Counted from the first letter of the stretch, positions 52,612 through 61,369 are shown. The stretch: 64,000 nt of DNA from Catellatospora bangladeshensis (GCF_016862575.1 NZ_BONF01000034.1:62001-126000); one strand, 5' to 3'. The notes: generated by a model not told the origin, from the letters alone. Numbers and translations: made by a program.

Positions 52612-53501
52612 CGCGCCTCCTCCTGCTGCCGGGCCGCCAGGCCGGGCTGGTACGCCCAGCTGGCGCGGATGGCGGTCTCCGGCGGCAGGGCCATGTCGGC
52701 GGCGGGGACGGTGATCGGGTCGCGGCCGCGTACGCTCCAGCGCACCGCGAGCGGGCTGTCGGGCTGCTCGGGCGTCGGCCCGACCAGCTCGACGGCGTAC
52801 ACATCGGACCACTGCACGGGCTCGCCCAGGCGGCGCATGTGCAGTCCGTCCGCGTCGAGCGTGATCGGAGCGGCCGGGGCGGAGACGTTCCCGGGTGCAC
52901 CGCGCAGACGGCGAGTCACCGCCCGCGCTGCGAACACCACCAGCCAGAACAGCGCGGCCACGGCGAAGTTGAGCAGTCCCCGGCCGAGGTCGGCCGGGAT
53001 GCCGAGGTGAGACCAGGTCAGCCAGCCGACCACGGCGACAGCCGGGATGAGCAGCGGCCACCAGGCCCGCAGCCCATGTCGGCGCGGAATCGTCAGCGGC
53101 GCCGCGGGGAGCGGCCCGGCCCGATCCAGCAGCAGCCGCAGGTTCGGCGTCTGGGCGTGCGGCGGCAGGCCGCCCCGGAACACTCTCGGCGTGTACTCCC
53201 CGGTCATGATCACAATCCCGGGCACCGCCGGCAGCACCAGCAGGAACATCCAGCCCGGGGCGCCATGGACCGAGCCGCCCGCGATGTACATGGCCAGGCA
53301 GAAGCCGTAAAACGCGGTCATCGCCACACCTAGCAGCAGCTCCCGGGTGTACCGGTCGCGCCGGTCCAGGCGACGTACCCGGTCGGCGATCGCAGCTGCC
53401 ACGGCCGGATCGGGAAACGGCCGCCCTTGCGCGGCCAGTGCCACGGCTTCCGCGCGCTCCTGCGCGGACAGCGACGCCCAGTCCCTCGTGCTCCCGTTCA
53501 C
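52608..53501 (-). CDS. Membrane protein with PH-like C-terminal domain
   Basis: 297 aa, ATG 53501. A soluble N-terminus with a helical hairpin (SAQERAEAVALAAQGRPFPDPAVAAAIADRVRRLDRRDR, similar to the DUF1707-type N-terminal helix of other actinobacterial membrane proteins) precedes two helices (55-74 and 80-98) and another pair (148-166 and 175-195). The C-terminal 100 residues look like a PH domain (APITLDADGLHMRRLGEPVQWSDVYAVELVGPT). Function unknown. Upstream gene of a two-gene unit with the 62-aa protein. Confidence 0.72.
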   Translation of the reverse strand: MNGSTRDWASLSAQERAEAVALAAQGRPFPDPAVAAAIADRVRRLDRRDRYTRELLLGVAMTAFYGFCLAMYIAGGSVHGAPGWMFLLVLPAVPGIVIMTGEYTPRVFRGGLPPHAQTPNLRLLLDRAGPLPAAPLTIPRRHGLRAWWPLLIPAVAVVGWLTWSHLGIPADLGRGLLNFAVAALFWLVVFAARAVTRRLRGAPGNVSAPAAPITLDADGLHMRRLGEPVQWSDVYAVELVGPTPEQPDSPLAVRWSVRGRDPITVPAADMALPPETAIRASWAYQPGLAARQQEEAR

Positions 53502-53564
53502 GCACCGGACGGTAGCCGGGGCGCGCGAATCCCGCCGTCCCGGTCGTGCGCCACCCCCGCTGCT

Positions 53565-53617
53565 CGTGATCGAGGTCCCGCCACACCCCGGAACAGCGTG
53601 GCGGGACCTCGATCACG
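53565..53617. terminator. Long perfect hairpin between divergent genes
   Basis: 20-bp perfect stem CGTGATCGAGGTCCCGCCAC / GTGGCGGGACCTCGATCACG with a 13-base loop. It lies 63 bases upstream of one gene and 6 bases after the azoreductase stop, so it probably ends the azoreductase transcript. The CCGCCAC/GTGGCGG core recurs at 27964 and 35000. Confidence 0.75.
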
Positions 53618-53623
53618 GGGCGA

Positions 53624-54277
53624 TCACGCCGGCACGGCCGCCGGGCCGGTCCGGAAGCCCTCGCCCAGGTCCCGCGCCCGCCCGATGGCCTCGCTCAGGG
53701 CGGCCTCGCGCTGGTGCGGGGTGATGTCCATGGGCTGGGCGTGGATGAACCGGATGTCGGTGACGCCGACGAACCCGAAGATCGCCCGCAGGTACGGCTC
53801 CTGGAAGTCGTACGGCGCCAGGAAGCTGCCCGCCGAGTAGTCGGCGCCCCGCGCGGTGACGCACACCATGCGCCTGCCGTTCACCAGCGGCACGACCTGG
53901 CCGGTCTCGTCGTAGCGGAACAGGTAGCCCGGCTGCACGATGCAGTCGATGTAGTACTTCAGCGCGTACGGCACGCCGAAGTTCCACATCGGAGCCGTGA
54001 TCAGGTACATGTCGGCGGCAAGGAACTGCTCGATCAGCGACTCCACCTGCCGCCACGACTCCTGGTGGTTCCGGTCGATCGGGCGCCCGACCATCAGCGA
54101 GTACTTCGCCTCGATGTTGTCGCCGGCAACCGGCGGCAGCTCGTGCCGGTAGAGGTCGATCACGTCGAGCTCGACGTCGCCCTCCTGCGCGGCCAGGCCC
54201 TTGAGAAAGGCGTCCGAAACACGAAGTGAATGTGATTCGGAACCACGTGGCGTGGCGACGATGTGAAGAATGCGCAT
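53624..54277 (-). CDS. azoR: FMN-dependent NADH azoreductase
   Basis: 217 aa. The flavodoxin-like fold opens RILHIVATPRGSESHSLRVSDAFL (the FMN phosphate loop), followed by AADMYLITAPMWNFGVPYALKYYIDCIVQPGYLFRYDETG, which is diagnostic of AzoR (PMWNFGxP, FMN-contact), then VTARGADY. AzoR-type enzymes reduce azo dyes and quinones with NADH. An unrelated hairpin terminator follows. Single gene with an upstream spacer of 136 bases before the ArsR-SRPBCC gene. Confidence 0.94.
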   Translation of the reverse strand: MRILHIVATPRGSESHSLRVSDAFLKGLAAQEGDVELDVIDLYRHELPPVAGDNIEAKYSLMVGRPIDRNHQESWRQVESLIEQFLAADMYLITAPMWNFGVPYALKYYIDCIVQPGYLFRYDETGQVVPLVNGRRMVCVTARGADYSAGSFLAPYDFQEPYLRAIFGFVGVTDIRFIHAQPMDITPHQREAALSEAIGRARDLGEGFRTGPAAVPA

Positions 54278-54413
54278 GGCGTTCCTTCAGTGAATGAATG
54301 GGACGTCCAATGTAGGCATGGCCTGCGCATACGCGGATCGCATTGTCGGATTGTGGCGCTCTTTAGGCTGACGGCGGAATGGATCGCGAAGAGCGTTCGC
54401 ATACCGCCTGGCG

Positions 54414-55199
54414 TCAGCCGGCCTCGGCCATGGTGCGGCCCGTCTCCAGGAGCGTCTTGAGGTCCGACAGCAGGTGCGGCCAGCCCTGGCTGACCATGCC
54501 GGGCAGGACGCTGCCGGGCGCGAAGCCGTCGTGCACCACGGTCAGCTTCACCAGGTCGCCGACCTGCTCCAGGTCGAAGGTGACCTTCGACCGCTGCTCC
54601 GCGGCCAGCTGCGCCCGCAGGTCCTCGGCCAGGTCCACCGACTTGGCGAACTCCGGCGTGAAGGTGTGCCAGGTGTAGGACAGCCGCGTGTAGGGCTCGG
54701 CCGTCAGCACCACCTGCGCCGGGTCGGCCATGACCACGCCGTGCCGCTCCCAGGTCATGGCCGAGCCGGGCTGCCAGTCCGTGTCGAAGGTGACCTCCCA
54801 GTACCGGCTGGTGAACGCCGGGTCGGTGATCGCCTGCCAGAGCTTCTCGGGTGTGGTGCGGATGAAGGTCGTGTAGACGAATTCGTCCATGGGTTGCTGC
54901 TCCAATGCCGTCTTGAGGTCCGCGAGCGCCTGCACCCGCCCGCGGTGGTAGCGGTCGATCCAGCGGTCGGCGATGGCGTTGATCGGCTCGGCGTTGAGGA
55001 AGTGCAGCTTCTCCCGGCCCCGCCACACGGTGGTGACCAGGTTCGCCGCCTCCAGCACCGCGAGGTGCTTGCTCACCGACTGCCGCGCCATGTCCAGCCC
55101 CGCGCACAGCTCGCGCAGGGTCTGCCCGCCGCGCGCCTCCAGGCTGTCCAGCAGCGCCCGGCGGCTCGGATCCGCCAGCGCCTTGAAGACCTCGTCCAT
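54414..55199 (-). CDS. Fused ArsR-type regulator and SRPBCC (AHSA1) domain protein
   Basis: 261 aa from ATG 55199 (GTG 55211 adds four residues). Residues about 1-90 are an ArsR winged helix: DEVFKALADPSRRALLDSLEARGGQTLRELCAGLDMARQSVSKHLAVLEAANLVTTVWRGREKLHFLN. Residues 105-250 form an AHSA1/START-type pocket: EFVYTTFIRTTPEKLWQAITDPAFTSRYW and HDGFAPGSVLPGMVSQGWPHLLSDLKTLLETG. Usually the two are encoded by separate adjacent genes; here they are one. A metal-binding ArsR site is not evident, so the SRPBCC pocket may sense a hydrophobic ligand. Two candidate operators precede the start. Confidence 0.9.
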   Translation of the reverse strand: MDEVFKALADPSRRALLDSLEARGGQTLRELCAGLDMARQSVSKHLAVLEAANLVTTVWRGREKLHFLNAEPINAIADRWIDRYHRGRVQALADLKTALEQQPMDEFVYTTFIRTTPEKLWQAITDPAFTSRYWEVTFDTDWQPGSAMTWERHGVVMADPAQVVLTAEPYTRLSYTWHTFTPEFAKSVDLAEDLRAQLAAEQRSKVTFDLEQVGDLVKLTVVHDGFAPGSVLPGMVSQGWPHLLSDLKTLLETGRTMAEAG

Positions 55200-55210
55200 C
55201 CCCGTCCCCA

Positions 55211-55263
55211 CATGCAGCCATCCGGCTGCCTTTCCTCACGATAGGCAGCCGGACGGCTGCATG
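55211..55263. promoter_or_regulatory. Two tandem operator-like palindromes upstream of the ArsR-SRPBCC gene
   Basis: GCAGCC-ATCC-GGCTGC at 55214-55229 and GCAGCC-GGAC-GGCTGC at 55245-55260: the same GCAGCC-N4-GGCTGC site twice, 31 bases apart. The pair also forms one long 20-bp inverted repeat (55211-55230 with 55244-55263, one mismatch). The first copy overlaps the likely ribosome site region, fitting autorepression. Confidence 0.65.
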
Positions 55264-55453
55264 TCAAGCCGGCCCGCTGTCCGTCAGAGATGCGGTGCAA
55301 GACCGGCCGGACCACCCGGCCTCCCCTGACACCCCTGACCCGATGAGGAGCGATGCGTACTCCATCCGCATCGGACGCTGTCTTCCTGTGGCGAGCAGCC
55401 ACCACGTCGACGAGTCCTGTTCACCCGGCGCACCCGTACCCGGGGAGGTGGTG

Positions 55454-56200
55454 ATGTCCCGACGCGACACGTCCGCCCCCGGCAGCTCCCTGGAGCGCGC
55501 GGACCGCAGCCGGCCGCTGCCCGCGACGCCGTACCGCGGCTTCAAACGGCGCCGGGACCGCTTCCACGGCTGGTGGGACGGGCGGCTCGGGCGGCCCGAC
55601 GTCGCCTCAGAGGACCTCAAGACCGCCTACTGGCGGGGCCTGGAGAACCTCGCGCTGAAGATGTACCAGCAGGAGCGCGTCGCGTTCCAGGAGGAGTTCG
55701 GCCCCGCGCTGCGCCGCGCCGCCGCCGCGAAGACCGAGCTGCAGCAGTGCCACGAAGCCCTGCCCGAGCAGCGGCTCGCGGTCGAGGCCGCGCAGGCCGA
55801 GTTCGGCGACGAGAAGCTGCGCCAGGAGAAGCTGCGGGAGTCACGCGCCCCGGGCGTGCCCGACGACGTGCTCAGCCGCAACCGTGCGCTCGCCCACCAT
55901 CGCGCCCAGCTGAAGACCGCGCGGGACCGCTTCGACCAGACCCGTCTGCGCGGCGACCGCCTCGAGATCGAGATCAAGGACCTGGAGGTCCGGATCCGGC
56001 TCGGCATGGAGCAGGCCCAGTCCCGGGCCGACCTCGCCTGGCGGCACGTGTCCGAGCGCATCAACGTGTACCGGCAGTCGCTGTGCCGGTCCCACGAGTA
56101 CGGCGACGAGATCGACGCCCGGCTCGGCGACATGGCCAACCCTCCGCCGTTCCCGGACGGAGCCGACCACCCCGCGAAGACCCCCTCGGACAGGAGCTGA
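55454..56200 (+). CDS. Cytosolic coiled-coil protein of a three-gene unit
   Basis: 248 aa; ATG 55454 has GGGGAGG nine bases upstream, so the longer frame from 55295 is dropped. After a basic N-terminus (SRRDTSAPGSS...YRGFKRRRDRFHGWWDGRLGRPD), residues 60-225 form long heptad-like helices rich in Glu, Arg, Gln and Leu (EEFGPALRRAAAAKTELQQCHEALPEQRLAVEAAQAEFGDEKLRQEKLRESR... and RFDQTRLRGDRLEIEIKDLEVRIRLGMEQAQSRADLAWRHVSERI). No signal peptide or enzyme motif. It is 7 bases ahead of the membrane protein gene. It probably forms a cytosolic rod attached to that complex. Family not recognised. Confidence 0.75.
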   Translation: MSRRDTSAPGSSLERADRSRPLPATPYRGFKRRRDRFHGWWDGRLGRPDVASEDLKTAYWRGLENLALKMYQQERVAFQEEFGPALRRAAAAKTELQQCHEALPEQRLAVEAAQAEFGDEKLRQEKLRESRAPGVPDDVLSRNRALAHHRAQLKTARDRFDQTRLRGDRLEIEIKDLEVRIRLGMEQAQSRADLAWRHVSERINVYRQSLCRSHEYGDEIDARLGDMANPPPFPDGADHPAKTPSDRS

Positions 56201-56207
56201 CCGACCC

Positions 56208-57494
56208 ATGGCCCGCTACCACGCAGACCCCGGCGCCGCGGCCGGATACTACGGCTCGCTTCCGCCGCCGAACCAGGACGCCCTGCTCAGGGAGGTGGAG
56301 AGCGACCTCGCCAAGATGCCGGCCCTGGATGAGGGCCTCGGCGGCGTGCTCGACCCCGCCATCGACGCCAAGGCCGCCGGCTGGGACCACGACATCGACC
56401 TGGAGTACAAGCGGCAGGTCCAGCTCACCAAGGACGAGCTGGCCCGCATCGCGCCGGCCGCCGCCGCGCGGCAGCGGCTGGTCGACGACGCCACCGCCGA
56501 GCAGGAGACCGCCCGGCAGATGTACGACAAGGCCCACCGCGAGGCGGTCGACCCGGCATCCCGCCCCAACAGCACCGTCGTGCCCGCGCAGGCCAAGCAG
56601 TCCGGGCAGGCCCACCTCGCCATGGCGCACACCCCGCCCGGCACCGCGCTCACCCCGCACGACCCCGCCGCGGCCGCCCGCGTCCCCCGCCGCAACCCGC
56701 GGCGCGGCTACGGACCCGGCCGCGTCGACGGGCTCTCGGCCGGCGACCTGGCCCACTGGGGAGTACTGGCGCTGGCCGCGCTCGCCGACTTCGTCGCGTT
56801 CTACCAGGTGCTCGCCCTGATCCTGGGCACCCTGCCCGAGCTGCTCTACGTCGCGGTGCTCGCGGTCACCCTCATGGCGGTGTACCTGATGCACAAGGCA
56901 GGCGAGACGTTCCGCGACTTCGTCGCGCGCCACCACCCCGGCGGGGACCTGTGGATCGTCGTCGTCTGCGTGCTCGTATGGGCGCTGCTCGGCGCCGGCG
57001 CCTACTGGCTGCGGCTGACCGTCGAGGACGACGACGGCGCCAGCACCTCGCTGCTCAACTTCGGCGGCTTCGGGATCGTCGAGGACGACACCTCGACGGC
57101 CGTCAAGGCGATGGTCTTCCTCATCGTCTACGTCACCACCGGCGTCCTGGCGATGGTCGGCGCGTACCTGGCGCGTCACCCGTACACCAGCGCCTACCGC
57201 GCCGCCCGCCGCAACCTGCGGCGCAAGACCCGGCGGCTGCGCCGGATCTCCCGCCGCGCCACCAAGCTGCTCGCCCGCCAGCGCACCCTCGACGAGCGGC
57301 TGGAGGCCGAGGCCACGGTCGCCGACGGGCACCGCGGGCAGCGCCGGGCGCTGGCCTGCGTACTGAAGACGCACGTGCGCACCCAGATCGCCCAGCGGCT
57401 GCATGATCCCGAGCAGCTGCAGTACCTGCTCGGGCAGCCCATTCCGGGGTGCTCCACCCGGCCCGCGGAGAGGAACTCGGATGCGGCTGTCTGA
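56208..57494 (+). CDS. Membrane protein of a three-gene unit
   Basis: 428 aa. N-terminal part (about 1-180) is soluble, with a helical DALLREVESDLAKMPALDEGLGGVLDPAIDAK region; then four membrane helices (about 185-205, 209-231, 245-266 and 302-330) and a basic C-terminal tail (NLRRKTRRLRRISRRATKLLARQRTLDERLEAEATV) likely to face the cytosol. No known catalytic motif. It overlaps the next gene by 14 bases. Middle member linking the cytosolic coiled-coil protein and the exported OmpA-like protein, by inference. Confidence 0.78.
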   Translation: MARYHADPGAAAGYYGSLPPPNQDALLREVESDLAKMPALDEGLGGVLDPAIDAKAAGWDHDIDLEYKRQVQLTKDELARIAPAAAARQRLVDDATAEQETARQMYDKAHREAVDPASRPNSTVVPAQAKQSGQAHLAMAHTPPGTALTPHDPAAAARVPRRNPRRGYGPGRVDGLSAGDLAHWGVLALAALADFVAFYQVLALILGTLPELLYVAVLAVTLMAVYLMHKAGETFRDFVARHHPGGDLWIVVVCVLVWALLGAGAYWLRLTVEDDDGASTSLLNFGGFGIVEDDTSTAVKAMVFLIVYVTTGVLAMVGAYLARHPYTSAYRAARRNLRRKTRRLRRISRRATKLLARQRTLDERLEAEATVADGHRGQRRALACVLKTHVRTQIAQRLHDPEQLQYLLGQPIPGCSTRPAERNSDAAV

Positions 57495-58701
57495 TCGCAC
57501 CCGGCGGGGGCGCGCCCTGGCCCGCGCCGCGTCGCTGGGCGTCCTGCTCGCCACCGCCCTGCCCGCGGCCGCCTGCTCCGAGGCCTGCTGCCCGCCGGAG
57601 ATGACCTTCGCGGCACTGCCGGGGTGTCTGGAGCAGGGCGGCGAGCTGGCGCTCGCGGTCGGGGCGCGGGCCAACCAGCCCGCGCCGGTGCTGCCCGCCG
57701 ACGTGCAGACCCTGCTGCAGCGCACCGCGTACGAAGGTGACCGGATCAGCGTGTTCCGGGTCGACGGCGACCCCAAGCCGACCGGCGACGCCAAGTTCGG
57801 CAGCGGTGCGCAGAACACGGTGCGCTGGCACAAGGACCTGGAGAACTTCCAGCTGGCCATCGGCAAGGCGATCAGCGCGGTGAAGGCGGAGCAGCCCGAG
57901 GCCAACCCGCTGGAGGCGGTCGCCCGAGCCAGCGAGGCGGCGGCCGGCCAGGGCACGGTCGTCCTGATCGACTCGGGCCTGCAGACGCTGGCGCCGCTGG
58001 ACTTCCGCCAGGACGGCATGATCGACGCCGACCCGGTGGAGCTGGTCGACTTCCTGGAGAAGGAGGGCCAGCTGCCGAAGCTGGAGGGCAAGGCGCTGGT
58101 CCTGGTCGGCATCGGCACGACCGCCGAGCCGCAGCGGTCGCTCGACACGGCCCGCCGGGACAACCTGCTGGCGATCTGGCGTGAGATCGGCGAGCGGAGC
58201 GGTGCCCGGTGTGTCGAGTCCTATGTCACCGCACAGCAGACGGCCGCACCGGACGGGCTCCCGGCGGTGGGGGCCGTGACCATCCCGCCGCCGCCGAACC
58301 CGCCGAAGGGCTGCGACAGCGTCAGCATCCGCGACGCCGGGCGAGTGAAGTTCCGGCCCAACAAGGCCGAGTTCGTCAGCGAAACCGATGCGGCCGCCGA
58401 GCTGAAGGCCTACGCCGACACCGCGCTCGCGAAGGGGTATCAGGTCAAGCTGACCGGCACCACGTCCTCGGCCGGCGAGAACCGCAACACCGAGAACAAG
58501 CGGCAGCTGTCCCGCGACCGTGCCGAGGCGGTCAAGCGGATCCTGGTGGGACACGGTGTCGCCGCCGACGCCGTCACGACGTTCGGGGCGGGCATGGACT
58601 TCCCCGGCTTCGTCGCCGACCGCGACGGCAGCGGCGACCTCGTGCCGCAGCTCGCCGCCCGCAACCGGCAGGTGATCCTGGAGTTCACCGGCTGCGCGTA
58701 G
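57481..58701 (+). CDS. Exported OmpA-like domain protein
   Basis: 406 aa, ATG 57481 (GGAGAGG upstream). N-terminal export signal (RTRRGRALARAASLGVLLATALPAAACSEACC); the AAAC could be a weak lipobox. Residues about 50-230 look like a VWA-type domain (ELALAVGARANQPAPVLPADVQTLL, TVVLIDSGLQTLAPLDFRQDGMID, ALVLVGIGTTAEPQRSLD). A Pro linker leads to an OmpA-type domain (near 290-400): VKFRPNKAEFVSET, TGTTSSAGENRNTENKRQLSRDRAEAVKRILV. The usual OmpA peptidoglycan Asp (GHTD) is replaced by Ser here, while the Arg of LSxxRA is kept. It may bind peptidoglycan or another ligand. Confidence 0.82.
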   Translation: MRLSDRTRRGRALARAASLGVLLATALPAAACSEACCPPEMTFAALPGCLEQGGELALAVGARANQPAPVLPADVQTLLQRTAYEGDRISVFRVDGDPKPTGDAKFGSGAQNTVRWHKDLENFQLAIGKAISAVKAEQPEANPLEAVARASEAAAGQGTVVLIDSGLQTLAPLDFRQDGMIDADPVELVDFLEKEGQLPKLEGKALVLVGIGTTAEPQRSLDTARRDNLLAIWREIGERSGARCVESYVTAQQTAAPDGLPAVGAVTIPPPPNPPKGCDSVSIRDAGRVKFRPNKAEFVSETDAAAELKAYADTALAKGYQVKLTGTTSSAGENRNTENKRQLSRDRAEAVKRILVGHGVAADAVTTFGAGMDFPGFVADRDGSGDLVPQLAARNRQVILEFTGCA

Positions 58702-58715
58702 GCAGCACGGACACC

Positions 58716-58743
58716 GGGACCGGCCGCGCACTCGGCCGGTCCC
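58716..58743 (+). terminator. Terminator of the three-gene unit
   Basis: Perfect 11-bp stem GGGACCGGCCG / CGGCCGGTCCC with a 6-base loop, 15 bases after the OmpA-like stop. Confidence 0.8.
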
Positions 58744-58795
58744 GGCCTGCTGGATCGGCGCGGCGTAGGGTGGGCGGAGATCATCAGGAGGTCGG

Positions 58796-59566
58796 ATGAA
58801 AAGCGTCTTCGTCACCGGATCCGCCGACGGCATCGGGCTGCAGACGGCGCGCGACCTGCTCGCGGCCGGGCACCGGGTGGTGCTGCACGCCCGCGACGAG
58901 CAGCGCGCGGCGCAGGTGCGCGACGCGGTCCCCACCGCCGCGGCCGTGGTCGCCGGGGACGTGTCGTCCCTGGCGCAGACCAGGTCGCTGGCCGCGGCCG
59001 CCGCCGCGCACGGCCCCTACGACGTGGTCGTGCACAACGTCGGGGTCGGCAGCAGCAGCGAGCGCGTGGAGACCGAGGACGGCATCGAGCGCATCCTCGC
59101 CGTGAACGTGCTCGCGCCGTACCTGCTCACCGCGCTGCTGCCGCTGCCGGAGCGGCTGATCTACCTGACGTCGGGGCTGGAGTCGGGCGGCCGGGCCGAC
59201 TTCGCCGACCTGCAGTTCGAGCGCAAGCCGTGGCAGGGCATGCAGGCGTACAGCGACTCGAAGCTGCACGACGTGACGCTGGCGTTCGCGGTGGCCCGGC
59301 TGTTCCCGGCGGTGCTGAGCAACGCGGTGGACCCCGGCTGGATCAAGACGCGGATGGGCGGGCCGAACGCGCCCGACAGCCTGGCGGAGGGCGCCGAGAC
59401 GCAGGTCTGGCTGGCCACCGCCGACCCGGCCGAGGTCGGGTTCAGCGGGCGCTACCTCAAGCGGCGGCGGGATCTGCGCGCCAACCCGGCCGCCTACGAC
59501 GTGAGCGTGCAGGACCGGCTGCTGGCCGCGTGCGCGCAGCTGACCGGCGAGAAGTTTCCCGCCTGA
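58796..59566 (+). CDS. Short-chain dehydrogenase/reductase
   Basis: 256 aa, GGAGG eight bases before ATG. NAD(P) site SVFVTGSADGIGLQTARDLLAAGH (TGxxxGIG), then HARDEQ, VVHNVGVG (NNAG-like), ILAVNVLAPYLLTALL and the active-site YSDSK motif (AYSDSKLHDVTLAFAV). The Ser of the triad is in YLTSGLES. Substrate unknown. A classical SDR of cytosolic type, single gene behind a strong terminator. Confidence 0.93.
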   Translation: MKSVFVTGSADGIGLQTARDLLAAGHRVVLHARDEQRAAQVRDAVPTAAAVVAGDVSSLAQTRSLAAAAAAHGPYDVVVHNVGVGSSSERVETEDGIERILAVNVLAPYLLTALLPLPERLIYLTSGLESGGRADFADLQFERKPWQGMQAYSDSKLHDVTLAFAVARLFPAVLSNAVDPGWIKTRMGGPNAPDSLAEGAETQVWLATADPAEVGFSGRYLKRRRDLRANPAAYDVSVQDRLLAACAQLTGEKFPA

Positions 59567-59569
59567 CGG

Positions 59570-60118
59570 TCAGCCGGCGGACGCGTCGGGCAGCATGGGC
59601 GGGCAGGGCTGCGACCGCAGTTCGAAGTGCCAGATCTCGTTGGCGTAGATCTGGCACAGCCCGTACGCGCCGCCATGCCGCTGGAGCCACCGGTCGGCCT
59701 CGACCGGTCCCACGTCGACGGCGTCGCCGGTGACGTGGGTGGACCGGTCGGGGGTGTTTACCAGGCGGCGCGCCTGCTCCGGCCCGTGCTCCGCGACGGC
59801 CTCCTTCAGCAGGTGCTCCTGGTGGTCTCGGCTGCGCCAGCCAGAGTTGATCACGAGGGTCACGCCGTCGGCTCGGGCTTCGACGGCGGCCTTCCGGACG
59901 GCGTCGCGCAGCGCGGGGTCGAGCCCGGTGATCGCCGGATGGCCGTCGTCGAACGGCGACACCGGCTCGGCCAGGTAACCGTCCGCAGTGGTCAGCGCGC
60001 CGGCGGCCGACGCATCAGGCGCGAAGGCCGTGTACGCCGGCACCGCGACCGCGAGGGCGGCGGCGGCACCGACACCGGCTCGCCAGGGCAGCCGGGGACG
60101 CGGGGCTGGGCAGGTCAT
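59570..60118 (-). CDS. VanY-type M15 D-Ala-D-Ala carboxypeptidase, exported
   Basis: 182 aa from ATG 60118 (AGGAG upstream); the longer frame is not used. A signal peptide (about 12-36) is followed by the M15 domain: LVINSGWRSRDHQEHLLKEA, the zinc site STHVTGDAVDVG (His-x6-Asp), and NEIWHFEL carrying the third ligand His. M15 enzymes remove the terminal D-Ala from peptidoglycan stem peptides and, in vancomycin-resistant bacteria, confer resistance. No van operon is nearby, so a cell-wall trimming role is more likely. Ends 4 bases from the convergent SDR gene. Confidence 0.92.
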   Translation of the reverse strand: MTCPAPRPRLPWRAGVGAAAALAVAVPAYTAFAPDASAAGALTTADGYLAEPVSPFDDGHPAITGLDPALRDAVRKAAVEARADGVTLVINSGWRSRDHQEHLLKEAVAEHGPEQARRLVNTPDRSTHVTGDAVDVGPVEADRWLQRHGGAYGLCQIYANEIWHFELRSQPCPPMLPDASAG

Positions 60119-60265
60119 CTCGGAGCTCCTCTCCCGGTCACCGTGACGATCACGGTGACCCGCGAGGAACCACTCCACCACTCAGCGTGTTACCGCAGGG
60201 TGAGCCGATACCCACACATGCTGTTAACACCCACCACAGCCTCCTTAAAGGCGCGAATCGGGCGT

Positions 60266-61351
60266 TCAGTCCTGCCAGGGCTCCGCCCCGACCTCGACGA
60301 GCGCGCCGGTGCGGGCGGACTCGTCGATGGCGAGGCTGATCGCGTGGTCCTGGCACGCCGCGGCGAGCGGGTACGGCGCCGGACCCTGCTCGCGCGCCCA
60401 CAGGCCGGTGGCCTCCAGGATGGTCGCGATGGCGATCTCCTCATCGGACAGCCGCGCGCCCGCGTACGGGTTGGTGTAGACCACCTCGCCGTCGAATCCG
60501 ACGTGGTCCAGGTCGAAGCCCTCCAGGTTGAGATCGCGCCCGGTCTGGCGGCGGCGCAGCTGCGACTCGACGAACGTGCGGGTCCCCTGCAGGCGCACGA
60601 TCCGGTCGTCGGCCAGCTCGCCGAGGCTGCCGCGCACCACGATGCGGCGGCTGCGCAGCGGGTTCCACCACTGGTTGTCGGTGAAGTCGTACAGGCCGCT
60701 GCGCCCGCCGCCGAAGTCGACGGTGGCCAGCGTCGTCGTCGCCGGACGCGGGGTCGCGTCGTCGCGCCAGCCCGCCGGGGTCAGCGGGTCGGCCAGCGGC
60801 GCGGTGAAGGTGCGCGCGTGCACGCTCGCCGGGCCCAGGCCGACGCCCAGCATGCCCCGCAGCATCGACACCGCGTGGTAGCCGTGGGTGGACGACACCT
60901 GCGCCGAGGTGGGCTCCCCGATGACGCCGGTACGCAGCACCGCCAGCCGGGCCGCGTGGTCGGGCAGCAGCAGGTACTGCTCGGCGACCTGGACGCGCTC
61001 GGCCCCGCCCACCTGCTCCCAGAGGCGGCGCAGCCCGGCCAGGTCCGGTGCGGGCGGCGTCTCGGACAGCACGGGCACGCCGCGCTCGCACAGCGCCTCG
61101 ACCAGGCCGGGGTTGACGCCCCACGGCACGGAGGTGATCACGTACTCGGGGTCGCCGGTGCGCAGCAGGGCGTCCAGGTCCTGGGTGACGGGCAGCCGCC
61201 AGCGGCCGGCCACCTCGGCGGCGGCCTCGGGCGAGCGCGTCATCACGCCGGTCACCGTGAACCGCTCGGGCATCAGCTCGGCGAGCTTGAAGAAGAACTG
61301 CGCACGCCAGCCGCGCCCGACCACCGCGTACCGCACCGGGTTGTGAGTCAC
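60266..61351 (-). CDS. Gfo/Idh/MocA-family oxidoreductase
   Basis: 361 aa. N-terminal Rossmann motif YAVVGRGWRAQFFFKLAELMPERFTVTGVMTRSPEAAA (about 7-45), then EYVITSVPWGVNPGLVEALCERGVPVLSETPPAPD (the EKP-like Glu-Thr-Pro, about 88-116). The C-terminal beta domain has TTTLATVDFGGGRSGLYDFTDNQWWNPLRSRRIVVRGS. Members oxidise or reduce sugars or inositols with NAD(P). The EKP motif Lys is Thr here, so typical dehydrogenase catalysis may be altered. Single gene. Confidence 0.88.
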   Translation of the reverse strand: MTHNPVRYAVVGRGWRAQFFFKLAELMPERFTVTGVMTRSPEAAAEVAGRWRLPVTQDLDALLRTGDPEYVITSVPWGVNPGLVEALCERGVPVLSETPPAPDLAGLRRLWEQVGGAERVQVAEQYLLLPDHAARLAVLRTGVIGEPTSAQVSSTHGYHAVSMLRGMLGVGLGPASVHARTFTAPLADPLTPAGWRDDATPRPATTTLATVDFGGGRSGLYDFTDNQWWNPLRSRRIVVRGSLGELADDRIVRLQGTRTFVESQLRRRQTGRDLNLEGFDLDHVGFDGEVVYTNPYAGARLSDEEIAIATILEATGLWAREQGPAPYPLAAACQDHAISLAIDESARTGALVEVGAEPWQD

Positions 61352-61369
61352 AGCCGTACCGTACGGCAG

